64,000 nucleotides of DNA from Deltaproteobacteria bacterium (GCA_021848385.1 JAJZUQ010000005.1:33885-97884); one strand, 5' to 3'; shown: positions 43,170-52,830, counted from the stretch's first letter. A program made the numbers and translations. Notes: generated by a model from the letters alone, not told the origin.

Positions 43170-46100
43170 ATGGGGACGGGTAGCGACACCAGCAAAAGCA
43201 GGAGTACGGTGGTCCGGAAGGCCCTTGTGGCTGGCCTGCTCTCCGGAGTGATTCTCTGTGGCGTGGCAACCATTTCCCTGAAGATCTACCTGGCGACCCC
43301 CGATGCCGCAAGCCGCCTTTCCCGCCTGGCGACCTCCCGCCTGCACCAGCCTGTCAGGGTGACTGACCTCCGCCTGGCAGGGGACACCATCTATCTCACC
43401 GGTGTGACCGTCGCCAATCCGGAAGGGTTCACCGGCAACCTGGCCGTCGCCGGTTCCCTGGCCATTGCTCCCCGCTGGACGGACTTCCTGCGGGGGAAAG
43501 TAACCTTTCGTCGTATTGCCCTGGCAGATGTCAGGCTCGACCTCCGCACCAACAGTGCCGGTGTCTGGAATTTCTCGGCGCTCCGGCAGCGTTTCACGGG
43601 AGCGAAGCCATCCGGCAGCGGAATTGTTGTCGGCACCTTAACCGTCAAGGATGGAGCAATCCTGGTGAACGGCCGGGGTATGGAGGGGATTTCTCTGCGC
43701 CTCTCCGGCCTGTCGACACGCGGGGGAGGGGATGCCCCGGTTTCCCTGGATTTTGCGGACCAGGCGGGAAACAGCTACCGGGTCGAGGGGAAAGTACGTG
43801 CCGGCAGCGATCCCGCTTTCGACCTGGCGTTGACCGCTCCGTCCCTTTCCCTGGCATCGATTGCCGGAAAGGTAAAGGGAGGATCCCTCTTCCGGGGGGG
43901 ACGTGCCAGCCTCCACGTGACGGCAGTTCTCCGGGATGGGGCGCTTCGGGCAACAGGGCGCGCCGGTTTCGACTCGTTGCGTCTGAACGTCGGCAAAGAG
44001 AGCCTCCCCCTGAAGGGAAACCTTGATTTCAGTGCGGGATACGATGTCAAGCGCGACGAGGGACGGCTGGAAAAGCTTGTTGTTAGCGTCAATGATCTGA
44101 TCAAAGTCAGCGCCACCGGAACGGCAGGCGATCTAAGAGGGGCAAAGCGATTCGCTCTCGACCTGGGGATGGAGGAGGTAGATCTCGAAAGATTGAGACC
44201 TTTTTTCCCGGTAATTGCCAAAAAGGGGATGACACTCGGCGGGAAGCTCGCTATCCCGGGAATCCGCCTTGCCGGTAATCGGGTCCGTGGCGTGACGACC
44301 GCTGCTGGAACCATGTTTCTTCGTGACGGTAACGTAGTTCAGGGCGGACGGCTCTTGGTGAAGGGGGTGACGGGGACTGTTGTCCTTGCCGGGGAAGGGA
44401 ACAGCTTTCTCGTCAAGGGGCGTCTGTCCCAGCCAGATACCGGCGGTACGGCACTCCTGGAGACTCTCGACGCCCCATTCTCGGTCACCCTTTCCCCCCG
44501 GCTCAAGCCCCTCCTTGCCGAGATCCCCTCATTTTCGGCGCGGATCATGGGGGTCCCTATTACGGGGCGGGCCACCTACGCACCGGCATCCATAGCCCCG
44601 TTCACCGCTGCCCTCCAACTCCCCACTACAAAAATATCATCCTTCAGGCCACTTCTGGACCGGCTTGGCTTGGAGAGCGCCGCCGGTACCGCCTCGCTTT
44701 CCGTGACAGCGAAAGGGCGCGGACTCCGGGATTTCAGCGGTGAAGCCCGGGCCCTGTTGGCCTCGCTCAAGGGGAGTCGCGGCACAACGGCCTTCGCCCT
44801 CGGTAGCGGTACCGCCGAGACTCGTTTTGACCGGAGAGCCGGGCGCTTCACCGTATCCGGCACGGCCAGGCTCGCGGGAGCTGAGGCGGGGGGGAAGAAC
44901 GGCGAGGGGAGTTTCGGCTTCCGGTTCGCCGACGACGTGGTTGCTCTGGAACATGGGGCGTTCCGGTGGGATGGGGGCACTCTTGCCGTGGAGCGGATAA
45001 CCAGCCATCTACCGGTTGGCGGGTCCGGCTCGCCTGCCGGTCGTCGTTCCATTGCAGTGGAATTAACCGGAGCCGCGGTACGGCGAGGTGAGATCGAGGT
45101 AACCGGCATAGCCGGCACACTGCGCGGTCTGTATGCTGCCGATTCCCGGGGTAAGTGGCTTGAGGGGACCGCTGCTGTCGCTGCCGACAAGGTCTTCTTC
45201 CGTGGCAGGGAGGTGGCATCGCCCACCGTCCGCCTTTCGCTGGAACGTTCGGGGTGGCGGGGGGACCTGGGAGGCACCCTGCTGGGAGGGAAGCTGAACG
45301 GTACCGTCGCGTTCAACCCCTTTGCTCTGAAGGATGGATACCGCTTCCAGGCGGGGGTGGAGGGGGGCAAGCTGGCCAATGCGGGCGCACTTCTCCCCGT
45401 GCGGGAAGATGTTACCCTGGCGGGGGGGGAGTTGTCCGCATCCGGTAACGGTACCTATTCGGCCCGTGGGGGACTCGACTGCCGGTTCGAGGCGAAAGCG
45501 GATGACATTGCCCTGACCGGCCGGGGGCGAAAAAGCCTGCTGGCCGGCGGAGGGGTGCGCCTGGCGGGAGGGGTGACAGGGCGCAATCTGTCCTTGAACG
45601 ACGGGGTAATCACCGCTGGCGAAGGGGTGGTACTCAAGGTGAAGGGGGAGGTGGCGAATTTCCCGTCTCCCGAGCGGGAGGGGAGCTTCACCTATGCACT
45701 GGCCCGGACTCCGCTGAACAGTCTCATTGATCCGTTTGTCAACGTCCTGCCCCCGGCTTTTCAGGAGGCGACAGTTGGGGGGGAGGTGGCCGCGGAGGGG
45801 AAGGTCCGACTCCACGCCGGGGAAAAACTCATGGATGGCTCGTTCCTCCTGAACAGCGTGCGCCTGGAGATGGCAACGCAGAAACTTACGGTGGCCGACG
45901 TCAACGGCAGATTCCCCTTCTCCGTCGATTTCTCAAGGGGGGTATCGACCCGGCCTCATACTACCGACAGCTTCAGCCGGGAGAATTATCCGTTGCACCT
46001 CGACAGACTCCGACAGAACTCCGGCACGCCGGACGTAACCATAGGCTCGGTCCGCTTCGGCCCCCTCTCCCTGGGGAAAACCACCCTGGCGCTACGGGCG

Positions 46101-46712
46101 GGGAATGGCCTCACCGACATCGTCCTCTTACGGTCGTCACTCTATGGGGGGGAACTGCTTGGCAGAGGCTTCGTTGCGATAAAAGGGAATATGGCCTATG
46201 GTGGCGATCTCCTGCTCAACGGGTTGAGCCTGCGGGAGTTCTGTGACGCCATCCCCAAGATCAGGGGGTATATCCTGGGGAGGGTGGACGGCATCGTCAG
46301 CCTCTACGGAGAGGGGAAAGGGGTGGGGGGACTTACCGGTTTCGTCGATCTCTGGGCGCGGGAGGGGAACGGGGAGAGGATGCTCGTCAGCAAGGAGTTC
46401 CTCCAAAAGCTGGCAGGCAAGAAGTTACGCGGCTTTTTCTTCCGCAACGACCGTCCCTATGATCAGGCGGAGATCAGTGCTACCCTGGAAAAGGGGTACC
46501 TGACCTTTGAAACACTCGACATCTCCCACACCAATTTACTCGGCATCCGTGACCTGGCAGTCTCGGTCGCGCCGGTCCAGAACCGGATCGCTTTGGATCA
46601 CCTGCTCGAAGCGGTGAAGCAGGCTGCGGCCCGCGGCAAGGCGGCAACATCAACGGGGGAACAGCCTCCTGCTGAGGTTCCGGTCAGCCCTGAATTCAAA
46701 TGGGAGGAATGA
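43170..46712 (+). CDS. AsmA-like intermembrane-bridge protein (YdbH/DUF748 type)
   Basis: 1180 residues from ATG 43170 (GCGGGGGA upstream). One N-terminal membrane helix (about 14-36, KALVAGLLSGVILCGVATIS) and a very long extracytoplasmic region of beta-strand repeats typical of AsmA-like bridges (VTDLRLAGDTIYLTGVTVAN, and near the C-terminus GFVAIKGNMAYGGDLLLNGL). Proteins of this class form grooved beta bridges that move phospholipid to the outer membrane. The DUF1318 lipoprotein gene 111 bases downstream is the same partner type as in the E. coli ydbH-ynbE-ydbL operon. Confidence 0.82.
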   Translation: MGTGSDTSKSRSTVVRKALVAGLLSGVILCGVATISLKIYLATPDAASRLSRLATSRLHQPVRVTDLRLAGDTIYLTGVTVANPEGFTGNLAVAGSLAIAPRWTDFLRGKVTFRRIALADVRLDLRTNSAGVWNFSALRQRFTGAKPSGSGIVVGTLTVKDGAILVNGRGMEGISLRLSGLSTRGGGDAPVSLDFADQAGNSYRVEGKVRAGSDPAFDLALTAPSLSLASIAGKVKGGSLFRGGRASLHVTAVLRDGALRATGRAGFDSLRLNVGKESLPLKGNLDFSAGYDVKRDEGRLEKLVVSVNDLIKVSATGTAGDLRGAKRFALDLGMEEVDLERLRPFFPVIAKKGMTLGGKLAIPGIRLAGNRVRGVTTAAGTMFLRDGNVVQGGRLLVKGVTGTVVLAGEGNSFLVKGRLSQPDTGGTALLETLDAPFSVTLSPRLKPLLAEIPSFSARIMGVPITGRATYAPASIAPFTAALQLPTTKISSFRPLLDRLGLESAAGTASLSVTAKGRGLRDFSGEARALLASLKGSRGTTAFALGSGTAETRFDRRAGRFTVSGTARLAGAEAGGKNGEGSFGFRFADDVVALEHGAFRWDGGTLAVERITSHLPVGGSGSPAGRRSIAVELTGAAVRRGEIEVTGIAGTLRGLYAADSRGKWLEGTAAVAADKVFFRGREVASPTVRLSLERSGWRGDLGGTLLGGKLNGTVAFNPFALKDGYRFQAGVEGGKLANAGALLPVREDVTLAGGELSASGNGTYSARGGLDCRFEAKADDIALTGRGRKSLLAGGGVRLAGGVTGRNLSLNDGVITAGEGVVLKVKGEVANFPSPEREGSFTYALARTPLNSLIDPFVNVLPPAFQEATVGGEVAAEGKVRLHAGEKLMDGSFLLNSVRLEMATQKLTVADVNGRFPFSVDFSRGVSTRPHTTDSFSRENYPLHLDRLRQNSGTPDVTIGSVRFGPLSLGKTTLALRAGNGLTDIVLLRSSLYGGELLGRGFVAIKGNMAYGGDLLLNGLSLREFCDAIPKIRGYILGRVDGIVSLYGEGKGVGGLTGFVDLWAREGNGERMLVSKEFLQKLAGKKLRGFFFRNDRPYDQAEISATLEKGYLTFETLDISHTNLLGIRDLAVSVAPVQNRIALDHLLEAVKQAAARGKAATSTGEQPPAEVPVSPEFKWEE

Positions 46713-46823
46713 ACCCGTTTATGGTACGAAGTTACCATGTCCAGCGAATGTGGTATAGTTTAACCGTTTGCGTGTTATGTGTGAAACTGGAAGATGTGTA
46801 CATTAACTGTTCCGGAGGTGAGT

Positions 46824-47495
46824 ATGAAAATGAGATTCCTGAAGTGGTTCCTGGCAGGGGGATGCGCTCTTCTGACCTCCTGCGCCATTATAACCGTCAA
46901 CGTTTACTTTCCCGAGAAGGCGGTCAAGGAAGCGTACAAGTCCCTTGACGATATGCTTCTGAAGAAGAGCGGAGAAAAGGGGGCTACGGAAGAGAAACAG
47001 CCTCCGGCCGAGGAGCAGAAAGCGCCGGAGACGAAACCACAGAGCCGCCTGTTTGATGAGCTGCCGTCACTCTCGCTGGTTTCCGTGGCCCATGCCGACG
47101 ACAGTAACTATGCCGACAATCTGGCGATTGAACTTTCCGGCAATGATGCGGTGCTGAAGGCATATGATGAAATGAGACAGCGACTGCCGAAACTGACGGC
47201 CCTCTACGAGACAGGGGCGGTTGGCCTCACCAGCCAGGGGCTGGTCTTGGTGCGGGACAAGACGAAAGTTACCCCCCAGGACGAGGCGCTGGTAAAGGCA
47301 GAAAACGCAAGCCGCAAGACGGTTGTGCTCAATATGGCAAAAGCGATCCTGAAGCTCAACAAGCAGAAGGAATCAAAGGCTGCGATGGATCAGGTGATGG
47401 GGAAGGCGGCGGCCACCTACGCCGATACCAAGCGGGAGGAAGCGAAGCCGGGATGGTGGATACAGCTCCCGAACGGCCGCTGGGTCCAGAAATAA
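46824..47495 (+). CDS. DUF1318 lipoprotein (YnbE-like head plus YdbL-like tail)
   Basis: 223 residues from ATG 46824 with GGAGGTGAG upstream. The signal peptide ends in lipobox LLTSC, followed by AIITVNVYFPEKAVKEAY, a stretch like the YnbE-type lipoprotein that caps the YdbH bridge. After a low-complexity Lys/Glu/Pro linker comes a DUF1318 domain resembling E. coli YdbL, ending WWIQLPNGRWVQK. Two proteins that are separate in E. coli thus seem fused. It follows the AsmA-like gene and is probably cotranscribed. Confidence 0.85.
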   Translation: MKMRFLKWFLAGGCALLTSCAIITVNVYFPEKAVKEAYKSLDDMLLKKSGEKGATEEKQPPAEEQKAPETKPQSRLFDELPSLSLVSVAHADDSNYADNLAIELSGNDAVLKAYDEMRQRLPKLTALYETGAVGLTSQGLVLVRDKTKVTPQDEALVKAENASRKTVVLNMAKAILKLNKQKESKAAMDQVMGKAAATYADTKREEAKPGWWIQLPNGRWVQK

Positions 47496-47550
47496 CGACA
47501 TGCTGTTAGCAAATTACACATGTTACTAATCGATATGTTAATCACTCGAT

Positions 47551-47602
47551 GTGCCCCCCTCCTCCCTCCCCCCTCCGGGGGAGGGCCAGGGTAGGGGTTG
47601 AT
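47551..47602. repeat. C/G-rich palindromic intergenic repeat
   Basis: CCCCCCTCCGGGGGAGGGCC forms a short hairpin and is followed by AGGGTAGGGG. The wording matches extragenic repeats common in environmental bacteria. Confidence 0.5.
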
Positions 47603-47640
47603 GTCGTAATCAGGTTTCGAGTTAGTATTTCCAATGGCAG

Positions 47641-47678
47641 AGGCGCCACTATTCTTCGGAATGGGGGGCGCCTTTTGT
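47641..47678 (+). terminator. Possible terminator of the AsmA-like/DUF1318 transcript
   Basis: AGGCGCC and GGCGCCTTTT enclose an 18-base loop. The rest of 47679-48033 shows no gene; the last 20 bases carry the ribosome site of the next gene. Confidence 0.55.
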
Positions 47679-48033
47679 TATTTATGGCCGGTTTTCGTGA
47701 ACTGCCACCGTAGGGATTGTCAGAATTTTCACATTTGCAAATCCACATCTGGCTTTCGCATTTCTGCAAAACCTGACTTGTGCCGTACCTGTTCCTCCTC
47801 TGTGCTGAAATTCTTCCGGAATTCAGTTTGGAGTCAGATTTTGCCCCGCAAGATTCTTTTGCATTTCTACAAATCAGTATATGCGGGGTAGATCCTGCCG
47901 ATGAATGTGCAACCTTGTAACACCTCAATATTATTGTTTAAAAATTTGTTTACGAAAAATATAAAACGATGGTATGTAAGTTGCTCTTTCAAAAGACAGA
48001 TGTGAGTACATTAACCACGGAGGTGAGACTATC

Positions 48034-49332
48034 ATGTCAGAAACATCAACTAACAAGGGTTGGCAGGTGACCATGGCCGGGCTTGGCATCAACCTGGCAC
48101 TTGGGGTGCTGTATGCATGGAGTATCTTCAAGGGAGCGATAAAGGCGTCCATCGAAAAGGGTGGCCCCGATGCTTTCCAGTGGAACCTCACCTCCATCAA
48201 CGATCCCTATGCTGTATGCTGCCTTGCGTTTGCGTTTTCCATGATTCTTGCCGGCAAGTGCCAGGATAAGATCGGTCCCGCGCGCACCGCCCTTATCGGC
48301 GGACTGCTGGTGGGGGCCGGTTTCACCATGATGTCGCTTTCAAACAGCTACATTGCGTGGATAATGGGCTTTGGCATCCTTGCCGGATCCGGGTTCGGCT
48401 TCGGTTATGCAGCGGCCACCCCTCCCGCCCTCAAATGGTTCTCTTCCACCAAGACCGGGGTGATCGCCGGGACGGTCGTGGCAGGTTTCGGACTCGCTCC
48501 GGTCTACATTGCGCCCCTTTCCAGCTACCTTCTGGGCATCTACGGGATACAGAAATCCATGCTTATCCTGGGATGCGGTTTTACGGCCCTGGTATGCAGC
48601 CTTTCCTTCCTCCTGGTTAATCCTCCCCAAGGGTACGTACCTGCCGAGCCGGCCAGAAAGCCCGGCGACAAGCCCGCTGCCAAGCCGGCATACAACGCCA
48701 ACGTCAGCGAGATGATGCGCTCTCCCAAGTTCTACCTTCTCTGGACGAATTTCTTCATCGGTGCCGGCGCAGGTCTCATGGTAATCGGCAGTGTCGCCGT
48801 CCTCGCAAAGAAGAGCATGGGGCCGATGGCATTTGTCGCAGTTGCCATCATGGCAATAGGTAACGCCGGTGGCCGGGTTGTTGCCGGGATTCTTTCCGAC
48901 AAGATCGGCCGCAGGGCAACCCTTACCATCATGCTTGCCTTCCAGGCACTCCTGATGTTCGCCGCCATTCCGATCGTCGGTTCTGGCAGCGCAGTACTGT
49001 TGGTCATTATGGCAACCTTCATCGGATTCAACTACGGCTCCAACCTCTGTCTCTTCCCCTCTTTTGCCAAAGATTACTGGGGATTCAAGAACTACGGCCT
49101 GAACTATGGCGTCCTTTTCACCGCGTGGGGTGTGGGCGGGTTAGTCATGGGGCGCGTATCCGAGATGCTCAATGCCGTGCCGGGCGGTCTGAACAAGTCT
49201 TTCATCCTGGCAGGTACCCTGTGTGCTACCGGCACGGTTCTTACCGTCTTCCTGCGCGAGAAGAAAAAGGTTGAAGTCGAAGTACCGGTTACCGCCGGCG
49301 AACCGGTTGCCGTCCTGGAAAAATCCGTGTAG
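48034..49332 (+). CDS. MFS transporter, oxalate/formate antiporter (OFA) family
   Basis: 432 residues, twelve membrane helices. The start GWQVTMAGLGINLALGVLYA is the OFA hallmark, followed by AYSIFKG-like WSIFKGAIKAS and, between helices two and three, the motif-A equivalent CQDKIGPARTALIGG; the second half has SDKIGRRATLTI. Substrates in the family are monocarboxylates and oxalate; in an acetate- or formate-using organism a carboxylate is likely. A strong ribosome site (CGGAGGTGAG) precedes ATG and a long terminator follows. Confidence 0.9.
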   Translation: MSETSTNKGWQVTMAGLGINLALGVLYAWSIFKGAIKASIEKGGPDAFQWNLTSINDPYAVCCLAFAFSMILAGKCQDKIGPARTALIGGLLVGAGFTMMSLSNSYIAWIMGFGILAGSGFGFGYAAATPPALKWFSSTKTGVIAGTVVAGFGLAPVYIAPLSSYLLGIYGIQKSMLILGCGFTALVCSLSFLLVNPPQGYVPAEPARKPGDKPAAKPAYNANVSEMMRSPKFYLLWTNFFIGAGAGLMVIGSVAVLAKKSMGPMAFVAVAIMAIGNAGGRVVAGILSDKIGRRATLTIMLAFQALLMFAAIPIVGSGSAVLLVIMATFIGFNYGSNLCLFPSFAKDYWGFKNYGLNYGVLFTAWGVGGLVMGRVSEMLNAVPGGLNKSFILAGTLCATGTVLTVFLREKKKVEVEVPVTAGEPVAVLEKSV

Positions 49333-49355
49333 TTTGTAATGAACAGCATCTGCTG

Positions 49356-49398
49356 AACAATTAAGGGTCATGCCTAACTGCATGGCCCTTAATTTGTT
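49356..49398 (+). terminator. Terminator after the MFS gene
   Basis: AACAATTAAGGG and CCCTTAATTTGTT arms with inner CATGC and GCATG pairs, loop CTAACT. Confidence 0.85.
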
Positions 49399-49457
49399 CC
49401 ACTATGCAAAAATCCGGGTATAATCTGCAGCTATTCAATGGTAGTGAAGGAGCAGGA

Positions 49458-50648
49458 ATGGACGATAGGGAAAGACCGGGAGCTGACGATGACGAAGAAA
49501 CCGGCATGGACACCACCTACGTGGGGATCATGACGGTCGTCTTCCTTGTTGTGGCGGCTCTGGCCGTCGATATCGGGTATATGTACGTCAGCGAGGAAGA
49601 CTTGAAGAGCACCGCAGAGACCTCGGCCCTTGCCGGCGCCCAGGCGATCAAGCAGCGGATCCAGACCCAAATCCAGACAGATACAACAGAGTTGAACGCC
49701 GCAGTTAGCGATCTGGAGCAATCGTCCGCGAGGAGTGCCGCGGTTGAGTCTGTCTGGGGGAAGCATACAGCAGTCGCCCTGATCGATACGCTCAACGGCA
49801 ACGGCAACAGATTGACGGCCGATAACGACGTGACGGTCGGATTCTGGAATATGAGCACCCAAACCTACACTCCGGGCGGGACCCCGGTCAATGCCATGCA
49901 GGTCAGGACGAGGCGTACGGCGGAAAGTGAAACCATCGGCATGGGGGCAGTGGGGAACTTTTTCGCCAAAATTTCGGGCGGCCAGAATTTCAATTATACT
50001 CCCGACGCAATCGCCGCTTTTCCGGCGCGGGCGAGTGCAAACATCGCGCTCTGCGTCGATGCCTGCGACCATGGCTGCACCTATCCCAACGTTTGCTCCA
50101 TCCCGGAACGAAAGATGACCCGTGACCCCCGGAATGGCGGTTCGGCGGCAAACCGCTACAGCTACACGTCGCTCAGGTACCAGCCGACCGCTTCGACAAC
50201 CTTTTCCGACCTGATCTGCATGGAAATGCCCCCCCAGGAAGTCTGTGGGAAACAGATTTTCACCATCCAGAGCTCAAGCAACGATGCCCTGCGCGACATC
50301 GAATCAATGATGTACAATCCGAATGCCGACAAGACGAACAAGGAGTATGACAAGGCGACGGGGAGGTTGCTGGGATGGTGGGTCATCGCTCCCGTTATCA
50401 GGTGCACCTCTGCTCAAAAGGAGAACGTTTCCGAACGGCAGCTGGTGACCGGGTATGCCCTGATCAGGATCAGCAGGATATGCGTGGAGGGGGCAACGGG
50501 GTGCAGTCAGAACAACACGGCTTTCGATGCGCCGGCATCGCAATGCGGCAACGATAACGGGCTCTACATAGACCGTATCGCGTGTCTCGATTGCGGAAGC
50601 CCGGACATGCTCCGGTTCCCGGGGCTTCATCCGGTTCTTGTCAAGTAG
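49458..50648 (+). CDS. TadG-like pilus-assembly protein, Cys-rich
   Basis: 396 residues from ATG 49458 (AAGGAG five bases ahead). An acidic N-terminus, one membrane helix (about 20-40, VGIMTVVFLVVAALAVDIGY) and the typical TadE/TadG/DUF2134 continuation in which the helix runs into ADLAAL-type sequence (here TAETSALAGAQAIK). The extracytoplasmic rest has about 14 Cys, including ALCVDACDHGCTYPNVC and IACLDCGS, which is unusual. No other tad genes are near. Its 3' end overlaps the convergent tag gene by eight bases. Confidence 0.8.
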   Translation: MDDRERPGADDDEETGMDTTYVGIMTVVFLVVAALAVDIGYMYVSEEDLKSTAETSALAGAQAIKQRIQTQIQTDTTELNAAVSDLEQSSARSAAVESVWGKHTAVALIDTLNGNGNRLTADNDVTVGFWNMSTQTYTPGGTPVNAMQVRTRRTAESETIGMGAVGNFFAKISGGQNFNYTPDAIAAFPARASANIALCVDACDHGCTYPNVCSIPERKMTRDPRNGGSAANRYSYTSLRYQPTASTTFSDLICMEMPPQEVCGKQIFTIQSSSNDALRDIESMMYNPNADKTNKEYDKATGRLLGWWVIAPVIRCTSAQKENVSERQLVTGYALIRISRICVEGATGCSQNNTAFDAPASQCGNDNGLYIDRIACLDCGSPDMLRFPGLHPVLVK

Positions 50649-51252
50649 CTGCCATGTGTCGTGAAAAGCGGGGGGCCCGCCGGGCCAGCTCCCTGACTTC
50701 TTCGTGGCGATAGCAGGTAACCGTGTGGTCATTCACCATGCCGACGGCCTGCATGAACGCATAGCAGATCGTCGAGCCGACGAAGTTGAACCCCCGTTTT
50801 TTCAGCGTCCTGCTCATCCGGTCGGATTGTTCCGTCCGGGGGGGGATCTCCGCGAGGGATTTCCATTCGTTCTGCTGGGGGAGATTGTCGGCAAAGCGCC
50901 AGACAAAGTCATCGAAGGAACCGTATTCCCGCTGGATGTCCAGGACACCGCGGGCATTTTTTATGGCCGATGTTATCTTCAGCCGGTTGCGCACGATGCC
51001 GGCATCGGCGAGTAACCGCTGTACGTCGTCGTCGGAATAGGCGGCCACCTTCCCAATGTCGAAGTTGTCGAATGCGCGCCGGTACTGTTCACGCTTCCTC
51101 AGAATCGTAAGCCAGCTAAGCCCTGCCTGCGCCCCTTCCAGGACGAGCATCTCGAACAGGTGCCGGTCGTCGTGAGCCGGGACGCCCCACTCGTTATCGT
51201 GGTACGCAACGTACAGGGGGTCGCTGCCGCACCATGCGCATCGGTTTTTCAT
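50641..51252 (-). CDS. tag: DNA-3-methyladenine glycosylase I
   Basis: 203 residues. The start RCAWCGSDPLYVAYHDNEWG with the zinc-binding Cys pair, LSWLTILRKRE, GFNFVGSTICYAFMQAVG and NDHTVTCYRH (C-terminal zinc ligands) are all Tag signatures. It removes 3-methyladenine from alkylated DNA. Length is normal. It converges on the TadG-like gene with an eight-base overlap. Confidence 0.96.
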   Translation of the reverse strand: MKNRCAWCGSDPLYVAYHDNEWGVPAHDDRHLFEMLVLEGAQAGLSWLTILRKREQYRRAFDNFDIGKVAAYSDDDVQRLLADAGIVRNRLKITSAIKNARGVLDIQREYGSFDDFVWRFADNLPQQNEWKSLAEIPPRTEQSDRMSRTLKKRGFNFVGSTICYAFMQAVGMVNDHTVTCYRHEEVRELARRAPRFSRHMAAT

Positions 51253-51588
51253 GATTTCCTCGGAGTTGATAGTTCATCGGCCAATTCGACATGTTTTCTT
51301 CTCTCAACCACCCGTGTTATATCATAGATAGCGTTCATCCGGGAACTGATAGCGTTACCGACCCAGCACGACCCCACCCTGTGCCCGTATAATGAGCATA
51401 GAGTGGGAAATAAGGCAGCAGTCAAACGGTATGGTTTGTTCTCTTAATCCGCAATGGGGCTGCTGGCGGGGTTCGAGGCCATCGTGACGTTCTGGCACGA
51501 ATAATGATAGGAGTGTTGGCAGCAACGATACAAGGGAGTATCGAACTAAGCCTGGCGGGAGCAAATCCCTTGGACTGTACTATTCGGC

Positions 51589-51623
51589 AAAGGCGCTGAC
51601 CATAAAGGTTAAGCGCCTTTTTT
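51589..51623 (+). terminator. Intrinsic terminator in the long tag-etfB gap
   Basis: AAAGGCGCT and AAGCGCCTTTTTT around a 14-base loop. No gene ends at it on either strand; a lone TATAAT at 51388-51393 lies about 200 bases upstream, so a small RNA may end here. The remainder of 51253-51709 shows no supportable gene. Confidence 0.7.
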
Positions 51624-51709
51624 AGTTGCGGTGCCAAACCCCATAAGGAAGTGCAGCATAATGCAGCGGACAAAGAACACACTTTTGCGGAGTCCCCTGC
51701 GTTGAAATA

Positions 51710-51889
51710 ATGCCGATATTTGGTACTGTTATATGCTGCTTCATCTCGTTATCTCTTTTGGTCGCCTGCGAAAAGTTTCTTATTTCAGTCGATTATAGCC
51801 AGAGTAAAAACTTTGACTATAAATTAAGCACGGAAGTGATTGCCAAGCCCGGTGAATTTGATTATTATTCTCTGCGGATTAAAAAATAG
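51710..51889 (+). CDS. Possible small lipoprotein (59 residues)
   Basis: ATG at 51710, TAG at 51887-51889. The product begins MPIFGTVICCFISLSLLVAC, a signal peptide with lipobox LLVAC, and the mature part is SVDYSQSKNFDYKL to FDYYSLRIKK. Signal, lipobox and sensible tail argue for a gene; the absence of a good ribosome site (only GGAG 18 bases upstream) argues against. AT-richer than its neighbours. No family recognised. Confidence 0.45.
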   Translation: MPIFGTVICCFISLSLLVACEKFLISVDYSQSKNFDYKLSTEVIAKPGEFDYYSLRIKK

Positions 51890-52017
51890 ACACTTGGGGC
51901 CATTCTGCACCAGGCAAATGGTCCTGTTTTGACACTGGTCAAGGATTTCCCCATCTGTTCATGCACGTCTTAATTCTCCGTAGTTAGCTGTAAATCAATC
52001 AGTTGCGAGGTTTTACC

Positions 52018-52830
52018 ATGCAAATAGTCGCCTGCATCAAGCAGGTTCCCGATACGACCCAGGTTCAGATCGATCCGGTGACGAACACCCTGGTGCGGGA
52101 AGGAATCCCGTTTATCGTCAACCCCTACGACACCCATGCCCTTGAAGAGGCACTCCGTCTCAAGGACCGGTTCGGCTGCCGGGTGGCAGCCATCTCCATG
52201 GGGCCCCCCAACGCCGAGGCGACGCTCAGGAAGGCGCTGGCCCTGGGAGTAGACGATGCGATTCTTCTCTCCGACCGGGTCTTCGGCGGTGCCGATACCC
52301 TGGCCACCAGTAACGTTCTGGCGGCGGCAATTCGCAAACTCCATGAGCAGGAGGAGGTGGGGGTTGTCCTCTGCGGCAAGCAGACGATTGACGGCGACAC
52401 CGCCCAGGTAGGTCCTGGCATTGCCACCCGCCTTGGCTACACCCAGCTCACCCTTGTGGACCGGATAGAGCATATCGATCTGGAGAAACGGGCCATCCGG
52501 GTGCGTCGCAAACTGGAGGGGCGGCACGAGATCGTCGAGGCTCCCCTGCCGGTCCTGCTGACCGTGGTGCGGGAACTGAACCGCCCCCGCTACCCAACCG
52601 TCCCCCGGCGCCTGGAATCGGCTGATGCCGAGGTCAAGACCTGGAGCAATCAGGTCATGCAGCTTCCCGAGCCGACCATCGGTCTCAAAGGCTCTCCCAC
52701 CTGGGTGAGCCGGATATTCTCTCCCGAGCGGGACAAGGGGGAGATTATCGGCGACGGCGTGCAGGACCCGGAAGGAACGGCGAATCTGCTCATCGACAAG
52801 CTGCTCAGTAAAGACTTACTGGCGTTATAG
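52018..52830 (+). CDS. etfB: Electron transfer flavoprotein, beta subunit
   Basis: 270 residues from ATG 52018. MQIVACIKQVPDTTQVQID and NPYDTHALEEALRLKD are the EtfB start; the AMP/FAD-site region is GKQTIDGDTAQVGPGIATRLG, and RYPTVPRRLESADAEV is near the end. With EtfA it carries electrons from acyl-CoA dehydrogenases. It is first in a three-gene set with etfA and a membrane FeS oxidoreductase. Confidence 0.95.
   Translation: MQIVACIKQVPDTTQVQIDPVTNTLVREGIPFIVNPYDTHALEEALRLKDRFGCRVAAISMGPPNAEATLRKALALGVDDAILLSDRVFGGADTLATSNVLAAAIRKLHEQEEVGVVLCGKQTIDGDTAQVGPGIATRLGYTQLTLVDRIEHIDLEKRAIRVRRKLEGRHEIVEAPLPVLLTVVRELNRPRYPTVPRRLESADAEVKTWSNQVMQLPEPTIGLKGSPTWVSRIFSPERDKGEIIGDGVQDPEGTANLLIDKLLSKDLLAL

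Noticed and set aside
51470..51500. GGGGTTCGAGGCC as a tRNA T-arm
   Set aside because: No acceptor stem, anticodon arm or CCA-type end can be built around it.
51422..51682. 86-codon leftward frame in the tag-etfB gap
   Set aside because: Starts without a ribosome site, crosses a terminator hairpin, composition not protein-like.
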